From Prosapia bicincta (Eukaryota; Arthropoda; Insecta; Hemiptera; Cercopidae), in contig JBAIZL010000002.1 in assembly GCA_036971475.1 (NCBI GenBank), forward strand, positions 235,228,643-235,292,642: a DNA stretch of 64,000 nt. The letters run 5' to 3'. Below the pieces are notes generated by a model that saw only the letters and a program-made list of their open reading frames with translations, had not been told where the DNA came from and made no database searches. Of this stretch, positions 38,400 to 50,949 are shown piece after piece. The position numbers and the translations under genes are program-made. Within the stretch, counting starts at the first letter, position 1. Every line of letters begins with the position of its first letter.

Positions 38400-39276
38400 A
38401 AAGGAGCTCCTGGAAGCAGTCATGAAAAGCAATAAGTGGAGATGCGTCTCCGGGAGTGACTCCATACTTTCTATAAAGATCCTGGAAACAGACAAGGGAC
38501 GTTCGCTGGGATTTTAGTCTATCTGTGAATATAAGATACTCATCTTAATATTTGTTTGTTCGTTTAAATCGTTCCCCAAAACCTAGGACTAATATCTTCC
38601 TGCGTATTGGTAGTGGTTCAATCTCAGTTTGAGCCACCATTGCAAAAATATGAGAGGCCATGGCAGCACCAGTTATCACTCTTTAAGCCTTAAAATCTAC
38701 CAGTACGGCCAATGTTGAAATCTTCCTATGGAAGTAGTTTTTAACGTTTTGAGTGAAATTCGCAACACGATCCATAGTGTTGTGCCTGCTTGGGCATAAT
38801 TAATTTTTTGCCCAGTGTGACTCCAAATACTGTGTATGTCGGCTATGTATCATTCCCCCGGCTCCTTTGCTACAAGCACTGGTGAGTGATACTGGACTGA
38901 ATCTCTCAGCTACACTTGCTTGTTTTCCAGCATTAAGAATAGGATTTATTTCTGCCTTTCGCCATTGTTGTGGAATATGAATTCTCCAGGTGAGATTGAT
39001 GGCAGCAAAGAAAATAAGTTTTGCATTGTTTCCAAGGTTTTTTAGGAATTCTGGGAGGATTCCATCCATTCCTACTCCTTTCCCATTTTTTATCTGTAAA
39101 AGGGCCAAATCCAGTTCAGCAATTGCGAAGTCGAGTGCAAAGAGCCTGTGGCACTCTTCATCAAGACATAGGTTTTTTTTTGATGTTTTTTTAAGGGTTT
39201 TTGCAGTTCTTCTATTACAGGATGTGCGACTGGTATTGGCAAAATGTTTACAAAGAGCATTTGCAATGTCTCTCAC
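38400..39276 (-). pseudogene. LINE reverse transcriptase domain
   Basis: The frame at 38800-39276 has IKNGKGVGMDGILPEFLKN (the KSPGPDGI-type fingers motif), INLTWRIHIPQQWRKAEINP and ERFSPVSLTSACSKG (the YRPISLTS motif). After a shift it continues NTMDRVANFTQNVKNYF and LAVLVDFKA (motif A, where the second Asp region is lost). Motif C (YxDD) is deleted. The segment at about 38620-38560 (EIEPLPIRRKILVLGFGERF) corresponds to the thumb or connection region. Confidence 0.85.
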
Positions 39277-39498
39277 ATTACTGACGGTTTTATTACCACA
39301 GATGAGGAGCTGGAGTTGGTTTTGGGCACAATCATTATTAAAGCTGAGATATATCTGTGGGCCTTAGCACCGCTTTCCTAAAATCCAGCTTGCTTATAAC
39401 GTTTCTAAAGGCAGTTTGCTTTGAGATTCTTATTTCTTGGTTTAGTTCTTCCTGGCTCTTTTTTAGTAAGATAAGATCTTTTTTTGAATTTGGTTTTT

Positions 39499-40000
39499 CT
39501 ACTTTATACCTAGCTTTATCAAAGTTTTTCTTAAGGTAAGTTTTTTAAAAGGTTTATATTGCCTGACTTGACCTCGAGGTATTGATTTTTGAGAGCATTC
39601 CAGGAGAGCAGAGTTGAAGTTGCTAACGGTTGACTCTGGCGATTCAGTAATTAGAGCTAGGTTCAACAATTTGTTTGTTTTTTCCTTGAACCTGATCCAA
39701 ATTGCTTTTCTGATGTCCCATCTCAGAGCCCATGAATTCCAATATGCTGTTTTGAAGGGGGTTGCCTTAATGAATAGTGATCTATGGCCATGGCCTCCAG
39801 AGTCTTCCAGCAAATTTATTTTTGTCTTGTTTGAGATATTAGGATGCACCAGCACAAGGCCGGATCTAGTTAATTGGCCGGCGAAAGATAAAAAGGTAGG
39901 AGTTGTACATATAACTTCCAGGGGGTGGCTGTCAATCATTACCTCGAGGCACCTTCCCACTGATGTTAGTCTTGGGTAACCCCATCGTCGATATGGACTA
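39499..40000 (-). pseudogene. LINE AP-like endonuclease C-terminal part
   Basis: A 153-codon frame begins MGRCLEVMIDSHPLEVICT and contains SNKTKINLLEDSGGHGHRSL. It is the last part of an AP endonuclease: the expected S-D-H near the end appears as GGHGHRSL, so the final catalytic Asp is lost. The preceding GDFNSPYRRWGY (Mg-binding Asp) lies just upstream of the Met, near 39985-40020. Confidence 0.75.
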
Positions 40001-40454
40001 TTAAAGTCTCCTACAAGGATCGTGTTAGCTGTATGACTCCTTCAATGGTTTCATAAGCAGGCATATTTCCTAGTAGGTTATAAAAACACATTTTACTGAA
40101 ATGTTGCCGTTTCTTCCAAATGTTAACTGTGACCGCTTATTGCCCATTTCCATTTCATGCAAGATCCGAGGTTCTGCAGTGACAGAGTTTATACAGCCAA
40201 TGAGGATACCAGATGCTACCTGTCTTGAACGTTACAGTACAGTCGTACTATAGCCGTCAATGTGGTAAAAATCTAGAGTCTCAGATGCAACCCCTGTTTC
40301 AGTGATGAAATAAAAAAAAATGCAGAGGTCTATGTCGAAGCCCTGAGAAGAGCTCTTCAGGTTGTCCACCATCTTGAAGACAGTGCGTTTACAGGCGAAT
40401 TCTTGTTTAGATTACGTAGGGGGCACTGCGAGCAGGCTATCTGTATCATCCCCC

Positions 40455-42720
40455 ATTCTCTCTATCAATAAATCTCTTGATGTTTATTAAATAGCGAGTT
40501 TTTTTTAGCTAGTCACTGTTATAATGATGCTGAAAAATCATTTTCAAGAAGTTTGAACATTATTCTAAAGTAGGTATCCTTGATGTAAGTAAGATTAACA
40601 ATCCTTATACGTGATATAATTCCATAATACTTGTCAGGTTGCGTACAGTTAAATTGTTATAAACATAAAACTAGGAAACATAAACGTGCAGGTATTAAAT
40701 GACCCTTCATACAGAGTATGAAAAGTTAATGCCATACGTGTAACAAAGTATGATATTATATACACGATATAACAATTTCATAGTAAGTATGAAACGAAAA
40801 TATATCGCAAGTATGCAATAAACAATAACAGATGTTGCATCATAGTGATTAACTACAAAGAGTGTAGCCGACTTGAAAGAACGATGAGATGTGTATCTCA
40901 GTCAGCACTGAAGGTAGAACAACAGAGAGTTTATTGCATAAAAACATGCTTCATCTATTCGGAAACATACATAAATACATACATACTTACATGCATAAAT
41001 ATTTAAACATTAACAAATATACTTTCAATGAATTATTGCGTAATTCAAACTTTCCTTGTCTTGTTTAGTACATAGCAACTATAACACTAAAAACGCCTTA
41101 TAAATCAAGGTTTTATAAGCAGTTAAATAAGTAAGAATTATTAATACAAAAAAAATGAAATAGAATATTTATTTTTAATCCAACAGCTACATATCAAAAG
41201 GAAAAATTAAATATAAAATATGTTTGTGCAACATAAGGAAGCTCCTACACTAGCAACCATATTTAATAAACAAAATATTAAAGTGCGGTGGTAGCAAAAT
41301 GTAGGTAGTTTAGTATTGTGTGACGCAATAAATTAAACAAAGGGACATCAAAAACCCGCAGATAAGAAACAAAACGTAATTCTCAACACGTATTTTGAGA
41401 CAAATTGAAGGGATATCCCCGGAAGAAGATTTCACATATTACACTTCAGGAATTTATAGATAAAAAAGTTATATACCATTTTGGACACTGCAATTAGGCT
41501 AGTAGCTCGTTGCAAAATCCATGGTGAAATCATTTAGATTAGCTATTTTGTTAAGGGAATATTGAGTTATAACAAAACAAAATGCTTACTACCCTTGCTC
41601 TAGGTTATGAAAGTGATATCGCTACTGAGTCAGATTAGGTTTTCTCAATATATTATTAACCTATGCTATTTTAAATGTTAGTGATTGAGCGTATATATAG
41701 CTACTGTTTGTTGTAGCTGTTAATATGATAGGGATGGTGACTTGAATCTATAAAATGCTGACGGTAATAATTCCTATTTTCATATATTATAAAACAAAGT
41801 AAAAAGCCATACAATATTAATATTTTACATCTAAAGTTATAGTTACAAAAAATATAAAAAATACTTTTTATATGGGAAGCAATTATGTTGTTATTAAAAC
41901 AGGTTATCGGTTTTATTAAGTTACAAATTTACAAAGAAAATTGAGATGTAAGAAAATAATTAGTTAGATGTACCTGTCGGTGTATTTTTGCATACATGAA
42001 TGCCTGGTTCTAACATTGCTAAATGTTAGTAACTTTTAACAATGATCTTGTTTATATATTTCTTTCATAATTTAGTAGTCTTTAAATTCCTCTTTTACAA
42101 GAATAAAATCTATTTAAGAGAGTTATTGAAAACCCTTACAGTTCTTAGTGTGAGTTTGGAACCCCGACTAAAAACATTCAAGATAGTGTGACACATAAAT
42201 AGTTTTTAAACATAGCCTAATTTCATGTGACATATATTGGGGACGGTAATCTGATATTGCATCACAGCCATCTCAGTGCAATTATAGAATGAAAACTAAT
42301 ACAGAACTAACAATAAAATACTTAAAGATGAATCATATTATCTCCCGCTGTAAACGGGTTGTTTTTCTCTTAGTTAAATCGCTATATGTTTCATTTATGC
42401 TTGGAAAATAAGACGTTCGAATATAACGTTAGCCTTAGAATTTAACGTTGTTTGGAGATATCAAGTACTAGTACAAATATTTAAATAAATATTAAAACAT
42501 ATAGTTTAAAATATTAAATTTAATCACATACAGCTATCGTTTTTCACACATGGTGAATACTTATTTCTATTATCGCTAAATACATTTATTAGAGACTTAA
42601 ATACATCAACCCAACATAAAAATGGCTGTGCGAGATTTTTTAGAGGGATAATGATTTTAATGTCGGGAGATGTTAGGCAACATTGCTCTCGTTTCGACAA
42701 ATAACACATTTATAAGAAAT
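40455..42720. other. No supported gene
   Basis: A+T-rich; contains an irregular tract of CATACATAC-type words near 40967-40995. No coding evidence on either strand. Confidence 0.5.
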
Positions 42721-42725
42721 AATTC

Positions 42726-42923
42726 ATGTTTAAAACTATCCGTATTATGACGTATCGTAAACATGTTAAAATAAACAACAAATATCTGTGTTTAGTATTA
42801 GGTGGTTTATCAGAAAATTCTATTGTTAAACAAATATCGTTACAATCTCGTAATTTAAAGAAAAATACAAACACTATTAGAAAATATCTATTATATCTAC
42901 TTCAAGAGACGAATTATGTCTAA
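42726..42923 (+). CDS. Unassigned 65-codon frame
   Basis: ATG frame with YLCLVLGGLSENSIVKQISL and a Lys/Asn-rich second half. It has some protein character but is too short to assign. The codons are mostly A/T-ending. Confidence 0.2.
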   Translation: MFKTIRIMTYRKHVKINNKYLCLVLGGLSENSIVKQISLQSRNLKKNTNTIRKYLLYLLQETNYV

Positions 42924-43096
42924 TACAGTTCCTGATATTACAAATAATTATTATTGATATCATTAAATAGTTAGATGGAAAAGTAACGTTAAGAGAAAAA
43001 AATCTATTCTAAAAACACATTAACCTGTAACAATATGTTACACTTGCATTTTGCATCTGTTACATTCTTGATTACGTAGCACGGACGATTCGTAAG

Positions 43097-43279
43097 ATGT
43101 ATCCCATTGTCAACTCGAAGCGTAACAGACCAAGAGGTCAGTTTGGAAGGTTAGCGTCTCTGTCTAAGAGATCATCAACGGTCATAGTTGACAATGGGAC
43201 ACACGTCCCAAAAAGGCTATACTCAATATTCAAAAAAAGTAATTATTACTATACACTGGTGGAACCTACTAATATATGA
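43097..43279 (+). CDS. Small basic frame, unassigned
   Basis: A 60-codon ATG frame, open further upstream, starting MYPIVNSKRNRPRGQFGRL and containing SKRSSTVIVDNGTHVPKRL. It is strongly basic and clearly less A+T-rich than its neighbours. A 12-bp inverted repeat (CCCATTGTCAAC at 43103 with GTTGACAATGGG at 43187) brackets the middle, so part of the frame may be a small foldback insertion. It could be an exon or an element relic; function unknown. Confidence 0.3.
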   Translation: MYPIVNSKRNRPRGQFGRLASLSKRSSTVIVDNGTHVPKRLYSIFKKSNYYYTLVEPTNI

Positions 43280-46200
43280 TAACGTGATTTTAGAGAAAAA
43301 CTATTATTTAAAATAATTACTGAGTCAAATTATTAAAAAAAAGTATCATGTCGATGGCATTGATTCTATTAACAAAAAATGGTATGGATTTAGTAAATGT
43401 TATTTGATTTGGAAGTCTGAAACCATACAATTTTCAATTGAAATTTGATTGAACAATTATTTTACTATATGCCTTATGCGCACCGTGGCATTATATAACT
43501 GATGTTTAGTTATAAAAACACATCAACTCATAGTATTTGCAGGAAACATGAGTAGAGAGAAATGTTGACGTGAATTGGTTTTATTGCAACGAAATTCTGA
43601 TTATTGCCGGTGAACGTAAATTGAAGAACTGGACGTAACGAATACTTTCATTGCTAGGAACGAGTTTATCTTTCCTTACAGAACGTTTTATTAAATCAGC
43701 TACTGGTTCTTCGCAGCTGCGACTTCAATAGTTTTGTTATTTAATTATTCAAATCAAATAACGCAGTTCGAATTATTCAATTTGCAGGACATTACCAAGC
43801 TTAAATAATTAAAAAATGATATTTGATATCATAATATTTAAAACCATAAAGAATTAGACCAATGTAATTAAAACAAAGCTAAAGTGTAAAATGTACAGAA
43901 CGCCAAATTAAAAAAAAAAACAACTAAAATAGGCTGTAAAGTGATATAAACCGAAATGTAGTAGCGAAAAAAGTTATTTATAAATAATAACGGAGTTACA
44001 TTAGAAACACAAAATCGAAATTATTTCGACTTCAGTATAAAGAAATAACAGTGTACTAAAGTAATCGATTTGTTAGTTTTACTTTCTGATCTCCTAGATT
44101 AAAGTCATTTGAGGGGAAAGAGGGTTCTGTAGCCGGTGAAATATGACTACATATTCCAACCAAGCTCCTATAGTAACGTTCATTGACGAATAAAAAAAGG
44201 GTTAACCAGTCATCAATTTGTGGGGAAATGTATTTTCTTTCTTCTCTACGAACGCAACAATAACATGCCAGAATAACTCCACCAATACGCTGCCGTTTAG
44301 AAACTCTCGAATTTACATTTCAAATTTAAGTTACATAAAAATGGAGTTGTTTGAAAACTAATAATATATTTCTACGCTGTTAAATATTTAATGCTTAGGT
44401 ATCTGGCACCCTAAATTGTTAACACTTAAATATGTAAGTGCGTTACTTCGCAGTAATAGAATAATCCAGGAATGAAAATACTGAATTTCAATAGCAGACA
44501 TTAAAAGTGAACCGAAAGCACACCATTTATTGTGCTTGGAAACGCAAAAATATTGTAAGCCGATGTCTATCTTTTGGAATGTCCGTAAGACTTCAGGCAA
44601 AAAAATAAATCAATTAACCTAAAGTTTTGTTTAGATAATAGGACTTCATGTAACCCAGTTTCGTTATGTCAAACGATTTTCTGATCACGTTTCTCGCACT
44701 CTCATTTGTCGGAGATTTATAGGTTTTCATCCGTTAACTTTTAGGCATAAATTAAAACAAGGGCCTACCTAATACAGCATATATTATAGTATTTGTAATA
44801 GTAAAATAAATCCCTAATAATGGTACTAACAAAGATTACCTCTGATCTCGTACACAATTATAAAACATACTAACAGGAAAAATATGTATCCTAATGAATC
44901 TCTAATGCCATGTGAGGCAAAAACGTAGTTACACTACATGTTATAGGCAAGACAACACTCGGTATATTAAATCCCAAATTTAAAATGGTTTAGATTTATA
45001 ATCCGTAATTTATGTTAATTGAAAGAAAAATGATAATTGCCCTCAAAAAAATAGATAATATAATTAGACAAATTACCCTTGTGTTTGATGAAAAAAACAA
45101 AATAAATTATTTCAACCTTAAAATTTTTAAACTATTGGATAAACGACTGTACGTAATGCGCAGAAAAATGTAACTAAGATTAAAATCCTCAACCACCAAA
45201 CTCGTCTTGTAGTATCAATTTACATTGCTATAAGAATAACATTGTTTAAAGTTCCACCTAATATAAACAAAAATAAATCACTTTTGAGAGTAAATAAAAA
45301 AATACAATAAAAAGGCAATACAAAATTAAATACAAAAATTGAAATATTGTATATAGTAACAAAATTATTATACAATAAAGTTATACAATTAAAATGTAAT
45401 ACGTAATCCCAGATAATTTGGAATTGAAATCTAAAAAACAATTACAAAACAATTCTAAAATACAAACTTGGAATTACTTCAAAATTAGTTAAACAAATAA
45501 TAATATTGAAACCATAGACCGAAAGGAAATTTAAACGTATCCTGTCCAAGCAGTTGTTATTAATTTATTCATGAACATCCTCAGGAGGTATATTTTTGAA
45601 ATATATAGGGCAGTATGAGATCCTAAGAAATATTTTGTCTACAGAGGAGAATGAAAGCGTGAAGGTCGGTATAATATTTGTATAGTATATAGTTAATTAA
45701 GCAGTTCACGCTAACCTAAGGGATAATAAATTAACTACTGGGGAGTAGGTTTACAAGCTAATGTCAACTTCTTGTTTTAATTTTAAAAGTTGGGTGTTGC
45801 CATTCACATTAGGATTAGAAGGTGACATTCACAAAACTAGCGTATAGGTATTTGATCTAGCTATGCTTTTTGGCAGGTTGGACTATTCCTTGTCTAGTTA
45901 CAAGTAGAAGGAACGTCACATCAATGAAGCGGTAATTTTGCTCAAACATTCGTATTGAGACAGATTGGAGGATTACAAGTTTGAATTTCGCGAAAAACCA
46001 ATTTTGGGTGTGGTTAGATCAAATAGGACACTTAGCAATATAAGGAATCCCACTCAAAACAGAAGTTAAAAGAAACAAATTTCGATGCAATTTTAACAAT
46101 ATAAGAAATATTCTAGTTTAAAAAGTGTTTTTCCTACGAATTGGAAGAGCAGTTTTTAAAAATGTTCGTTAGTCGGGGGCAAGGAAACAGCAATGAGGAA

Positions 46201-46850
46201 CATTATTAATATCACTAATTTTATTTATTTTTAAAGTATTATTACCGATACTTCAGAAACTAGCTCTCCGTGCATAATGACACCATCAGCATTAATATAA
46301 ATAAAGTGTTAGGCACCCTCACGTGATAGGAGTTTGTAATGGGCTACGAAAATTGACTTTAATCAAATACGTACAGACTATACCAAGGCTGCCTGTTGTT
46401 ATGGTAACGAATTTCTGACAAAACCAATAAATAAATAAATTTGTGTTCTGGTCCGAATACGATAAATACATTGTATATGTTAGTTTATACCACTGTGATA
46501 CTGTCCTACATTGGCGCTCTATATATTGACCGAACATCTCATTTATAGAGATATTCCGTAACACGATTGCTATGGCTTAAAAAAACAACCAGGTATGTCT
46601 TTTGTTTCTAAAACTGTAAATCAGCAAAGTACATTCCTCCCTAACAAAACCGATAGGGTACGACTTACACCCCTTTCTGTAGCTAGTTAACAACGATGCA
46701 TGTGCCATTCTTTCTTAACCAAATTGACTACTTGAGATGTAAATGATTCCTGTAGTGGCAACCCTTTAATCAACCATTGCATTTATATATCCATTTTCAT
46801 CTGCGTGACATCACATTTCTTTAAATAAATCCTGTCACCGATTTCAAAAT
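43280..46850. other. No supported gene
   Basis: Several short - strand frames (44388-44600, 45220-45441, 46319-46564) show no domain and no good splice context. Otherwise A+T-rich. Confidence 0.5.
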
Positions 46851-46983
46851 TTTCCAACGATACTACACAATATCAAGAGCACAGTGGTACAATATATTAC
46901 AATAAAAATATTGAAAAGAACCCCAATACCACAAAAATAATCAAAAATAACAAATAAGACAAGTTACTTAAGATTAAACCCTT

Positions 46984-47022
46984 ATGTACATTTCGATGAC
47001 CATGTCATCATCATCAGAGGGT
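46984..47022 (-). ncRNA. Hammerhead ribozyme in the left arm (minus strand)
   Basis: Mirror of the right-arm ribozyme, with the same core and helices on the - strand (ACATTTCGATGACCATG... read in reverse complement). Helix I is preserved (ACCCT with AGGGT). Confidence 0.7.
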
Positions 47023-47134
47023 CTTGTTACAAAACACAATCTAGCACACAAGAAGTTACAAACTAGAATGATGAACTAGAACTCATCATTCTAGTTTGTA
47101 ACTTCTTGTGTGCTAGATTGTGTTTTGTAACTAG

Positions 47135-47179
47135 ACCCTCTGATGATGATGACATGGTCATCGAAATGTACATAAGGGT
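47135..47179 (+). ncRNA. Hammerhead ribozyme in the right arm
   Basis: Helix I is ACCCT (47135-47139) with AGGGT (47175-47179). Core CTGATGA 47140-47146, extra T 47147. Helix II is GATGAC/GTCATC (47148-47153 with 47157-47162) with loop ATG. GAAA is at 47163-47166. Helix III is minimal and lies in the palindrome TGTACA (47167-47172). The cleavage triplet AUA ends at 47174. All conserved core residues are present. The palindromic helix III suggests dimer formation, as proposed for PLE hammerheads. Confidence 0.75.
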
Positions 47180-47274
47180 TTAATCTTAAGTAACTTGTCT
47201 TATTTGTTATTTTTGATTATTTTTGTGGTATTGGGGTTCTTTTCAATATTTTTATTGTAACGATACTACAGTTT

Positions 47275-48260
47275 TACCACATTTGAAACAGTAAATAAAT
47301 TACCTAATTCAAACATGTAAAGCGTAGACGGGTTTGTATAAAATAAAGTAAAATATATTTTCATCGAGAATGAAACCTCAAAGGTCGAGATTGTCTGACA
47401 TTGTTGTACATAATTTCCATTTTACACTTAATATTTATTACGATATCTTTTGTGTAAAACAGAATTGCTTTTTTCAAGTGAAACATTTACCTGTGATTGA
47501 CTGCCAGAACTATATTCGCTATATATGTAGAACTATTTGATGGGCCAAATCATGAGCTATTTAGGAACACATTTCATTCAAAAATATATTGTAAAAGAAG
47601 AAATAATTTAAATTCCTCTTTATCTAATATGAACGTTTTAACTAAAATTCCTTTCCTCAATTCCGATAGCTCTTGATGATTAATATCGTATATTCTCTTT
47701 TCCATTTATCATTGACCTTTACAGTTGTCAATAACATCAGTTAGTCTTCTTTCATTCAATATGATCATCGGCTTCTAAGCCAAATGACTGACTAAAAATG
47801 GTAGTCTATGAAGCTTTACCTTTATATACTCATACGTGCAGTGATCACACTTGTACGACATTCGTACTTTAACATAAAACAAGTTTTACATCCAATACAA
47901 CCTCAAATCACTTAAATAATCACATACGTTTAAATACTGTGACATTATAAACTAAATAGTTAAACCAGAAATGTTTACACCTTAGTTATCTTCTTCGGAT
48001 GTGGCAATTGAACAATATTTTGTACTACATTAGAATTTTTATTTTAAATTTAACTGTTTCTTTCCATAAATATCTAATAGTAATCTGAGATAGGGTTTCA
48101 TATTTATATAGCCAATATATTCTCAAGTAGCGTCATTGTTTTCCGTTTAGGTAATGTTGAAGGTGCAAAACAAGTTAATAAGGTATGCCCTAACGTTCCT
48201 CCCACTTCATTTAACGGCAGACCTGAGGAAAGAACGAGATCAGAATATAAAATAAGTCAG
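47275..48260. other. No supported gene
   Basis: A+T-rich intergenic or intronic sequence; nothing supported. Confidence 0.5.
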
Positions 48261-48299
48261 TCAACTCTTCTAAACAGGGGGCTACTTCAAATGACCAAA

Positions 48300-50165
48300 G
48301 GTTATCTAACCAAAATACGCAGCTGTCAAATAACCAAATACGCGACATTCAAATAATCGTAATACACGAACTTTAAATAACCAAATACGCCCATTTCAAA
48401 TAACCAAAGACACGGACTTCAAATAAGCGTAAAGTTGCGGATTATCGCTATGCCGCTCAGCAGGCGTTCAACGCACAACTTGAAGTTAATAAATAAATCG
48501 GAATTCATATTTCTATAAATATCTAAACTTAGTAGTTATTATTACTACCTTTAAATTATTTCTCAAAATTCTACGGTTTAACTTTATCATTATTAAAGTA
48601 AATGTAATGCAGGAATATTATTAGGTTTGATTAGACCATAGATCGTAAAGTATCTTATTATAATTATAAATAGTATACTTTTAGTCTAATCTTTTAAAAT
48701 ATTAGGTGTAATTACAAAACTATGGGAAATAAGATACAGTGTTAATTTTTGTAAACAATTGCAGATTTAACAACATATTGAAACTTAAATAACTAACGTA
48801 ATAAATATTTAAACATCGTGTTGAATAAGTGTAGTTACAAAACGATAATTATTATAATAAATTGATAAATTTTTAAAAATGTTTCTAGATGTAAACAGCA
48901 TACCGATACCTTAATATTAAAGTAAACTAGTCAAAGTAAAAGGTAAACTAGTCTTTCATCAAGGCACTACAACTTACAATACATTGTTATAAAGAAGAAA
49001 ACTTGTCACGTTTCTTTTCATAAAACCATAAAGTAATTGGAAACAACTAAAAATATTATCTATACCAATACCGTACATATTTTTTTCTTCTATTCTGTGT
49101 TTATATAAATGAATATTTGTATGTATGTATGTATGTATCTTATTAAAATTGTAATAGTCTACTTAAACTTCGTATTAAACATTAAGTGTATTTTACAAAA
49201 CGAGAGTAATATGATGTAGTGTTTTTATTTAAAACAATTATAGATTTAATAAAATACTGAGACCTAAATATTAACGTAATTAACAAATCGCCCAATATAA
49301 CTACTTATAAAACCTAAAAAATGCATTAACCAAAATGTACACACACAATTTACGCGGCCGTTAATTAACCAAATACGCGACATTCAAATAATCGTAATAC
49401 ACGGACTTTAAATAACCAAATACGCCCATTTCAAATAACCAAATACACCGACTTCAACTAAAAGTAATGTTGCGGGTTATCGCTATGCCGCTCCGCAGGC
49501 GTTCAACGTACAACTTGAAGTTAATAAATAAATGGGAAGTAATATCTCTATAAATATCTAAACTTAGTAGTTATTATTACTACCTTTAAATTATTTCTCA
49601 AAATGCTACGGTTTAACTTTATCGTTATTAGAATAAATGTAATGCTGGAATATTATTTGGTTTGATTAGACCACAGATCGTAAAGCATCTTCTTATAATT
49701 GTAAATAATATACTTAAACATCTTTTTGAACATTTAGTATAGTTACAAAATAATGGGAAATGATACAGTGATTATTTTTGTAAACAATTACAGATTTAAC
49801 AACATATTGAAACATAAATAATTAACGTAATTAAAACCTCATAACTTTTTGTCTAAAATAGCCATATCTTTCGACTTGGTTATAGCATAGCACATATTTA
49901 TTGCATCTTATTATGTTTTTAAATATCGTTTTGAATAAAAGCCTAATTACAAAACGATAAGTAATATTATGAAATTGAATATTTTTAGAAATGTTTCTAG
50001 ACGTAAACAGCATACTGAGACCTTAATATTAAACTAAACTAGTCTTTCATCAAGGAACTACAACTTACAATACATTATTACAAAGAAGAAAACTTCTCAA
50101 CTTTGATTTAATAAAATCATAAAGCAATTGGAACAACTAAAACTTTTATCTATACCAATACCGTA
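48300..50165. repeat. Diverged tandem duplication, period about 1,035 bp
   Basis: 48300-49100 recurs at about 49345-50165 (CGCGACATTC at 48341 and 49376), including ATCGCTATGCCGCTC, TACCTTTAAATTATTTCTC and ATCTATACCAATACCGTAC. Each copy begins with degenerate short words of the type CAAATAACCAAATACGC repeated three to five times. A shorter internal repeat (ACAAAA...AACAATT...GATTTAA...ATTGAAAC) recurs within the units. No coding content seen; satellite-like or the interior of an unclassified element. Confidence 0.8.
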
Positions 50166-50177
50166 CTTAAATATTTT

Positions 50178-50946
50178 TTTAATATGTATATATAAAAATG
50201 AATGTTTGTCTGTATGTTATAGACGCCTAAACCGATGAACTATAAATTTAGAGGGTTTGTTTAACATTTTCCCTCCATCTGTGAAGTTTGGTGTATATCC
50301 ATCCATCCAGCTCTAGAGGTTCAGTGTACAGCCTTCCATAAGTCTGATGTTAAAATGTATATCTATATTAAGGTTACGTAATTAATAAAACAATTATAAA
50401 CATAATGCAAAAATAAAAATACATTATACATATTTTATATTGTTTAAAATAGGTAGATTCTATGTAAAATTAGGCCTATTGCTATCACGCATATTAATAT
50501 TAAAAGCAAGGTCGACGATAATACTCTTGCGAAATTTGAATCCACCAAAGTTGTGCCAGACTATCCACAAAAAAACTGACAACCAACTTGAACTAAGCAG
50601 AAACCATAGGGGACAAGTTCAAAGGAGAGATGGTTTTAATTTCATCAGATCTACCCATTGATTTCAAACGACAATAGTTTCCTTTGTGTCTTGCATTCGC
50701 AATAACCATAAACAAGGCACAAACCCAATCGTCGACCATTGCTGGATTAAATTTTGAACATTCGAACTTCAATTTCTCACTATTACATGTTCCGACACCT
50801 AAAATTTGTATGTTTATAAGCATAATGTATTGAAGAAAAACATTGTCTATCCTCTAGCGTTGCAGTAATAGAAATATGTTTAATTTGCTTTTCTTATTAG
50901 AAAATTATGATCTCAGGCGCAGTAACGTGCGCAGGGTAAAGCTAGT
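50178..50946 (+). mobile_element. Probable non-autonomous Helitron
   Basis: The right end has a GC-rich hairpin GCGCA-GTAACG-TGCGC (50917-50932), nine bases, then CTAG (50942-50945) followed by T, the classic Helitron 3' terminus. The left end (TATATATAAAAATGAATGTTTGTCTG) matches the 5'-proximal sequence widespread in insect Helitrons, but the terminal TC is not clear. The interior has no Rep/helicase. A - strand frame (50593-50823) with FNPAMVDDWVCALFMVI may be captured cargo. Helitrons move by rolling-circle replication and insert between A and T. Confidence 0.6.
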
Positions 50947-50949
50947 ATT

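Larger units (their letters stand above)
46856..47270. mobile_element. Palindromic hammerhead element (family 1) with 12-bp target duplication
   Basis: AACGATACTACA at 46856-46867 is repeated exactly at 47259-47270. Between them, two arms of about 182 bases (46897-47078 and 47079-47260) form an almost perfect palindrome with an 8-base centre. One end carries an extra 29-base unpaired tail (CAATATCAAGAGCACAGTGG, left side). Each arm contains a hammerhead fold in opposite orientation. Structure and ribozyme fit a non-autonomous, head-to-head pair of Penelope-like terminal repeats. Arm identity indicates a young insertion, or gene conversion between the arms. Confidence 0.85.

Noticed and set aside
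38128..39979. Several + strand frames of 60-125 codons
   Set aside because: They are antisense shadows of the - strand LINE domains.
40960..41000. ACATAAATACATACATAC tract as a possible CRISPR-like or telomeric repeat
   Set aside because: Units are 4-8 bases, irregular and without spacers.
48300..48470. CRISPR-like array of CAAATAACCAAATACGC words
   Set aside because: Words are degenerate and unevenly spaced, in a eukaryotic context with tandem duplication of the whole region.
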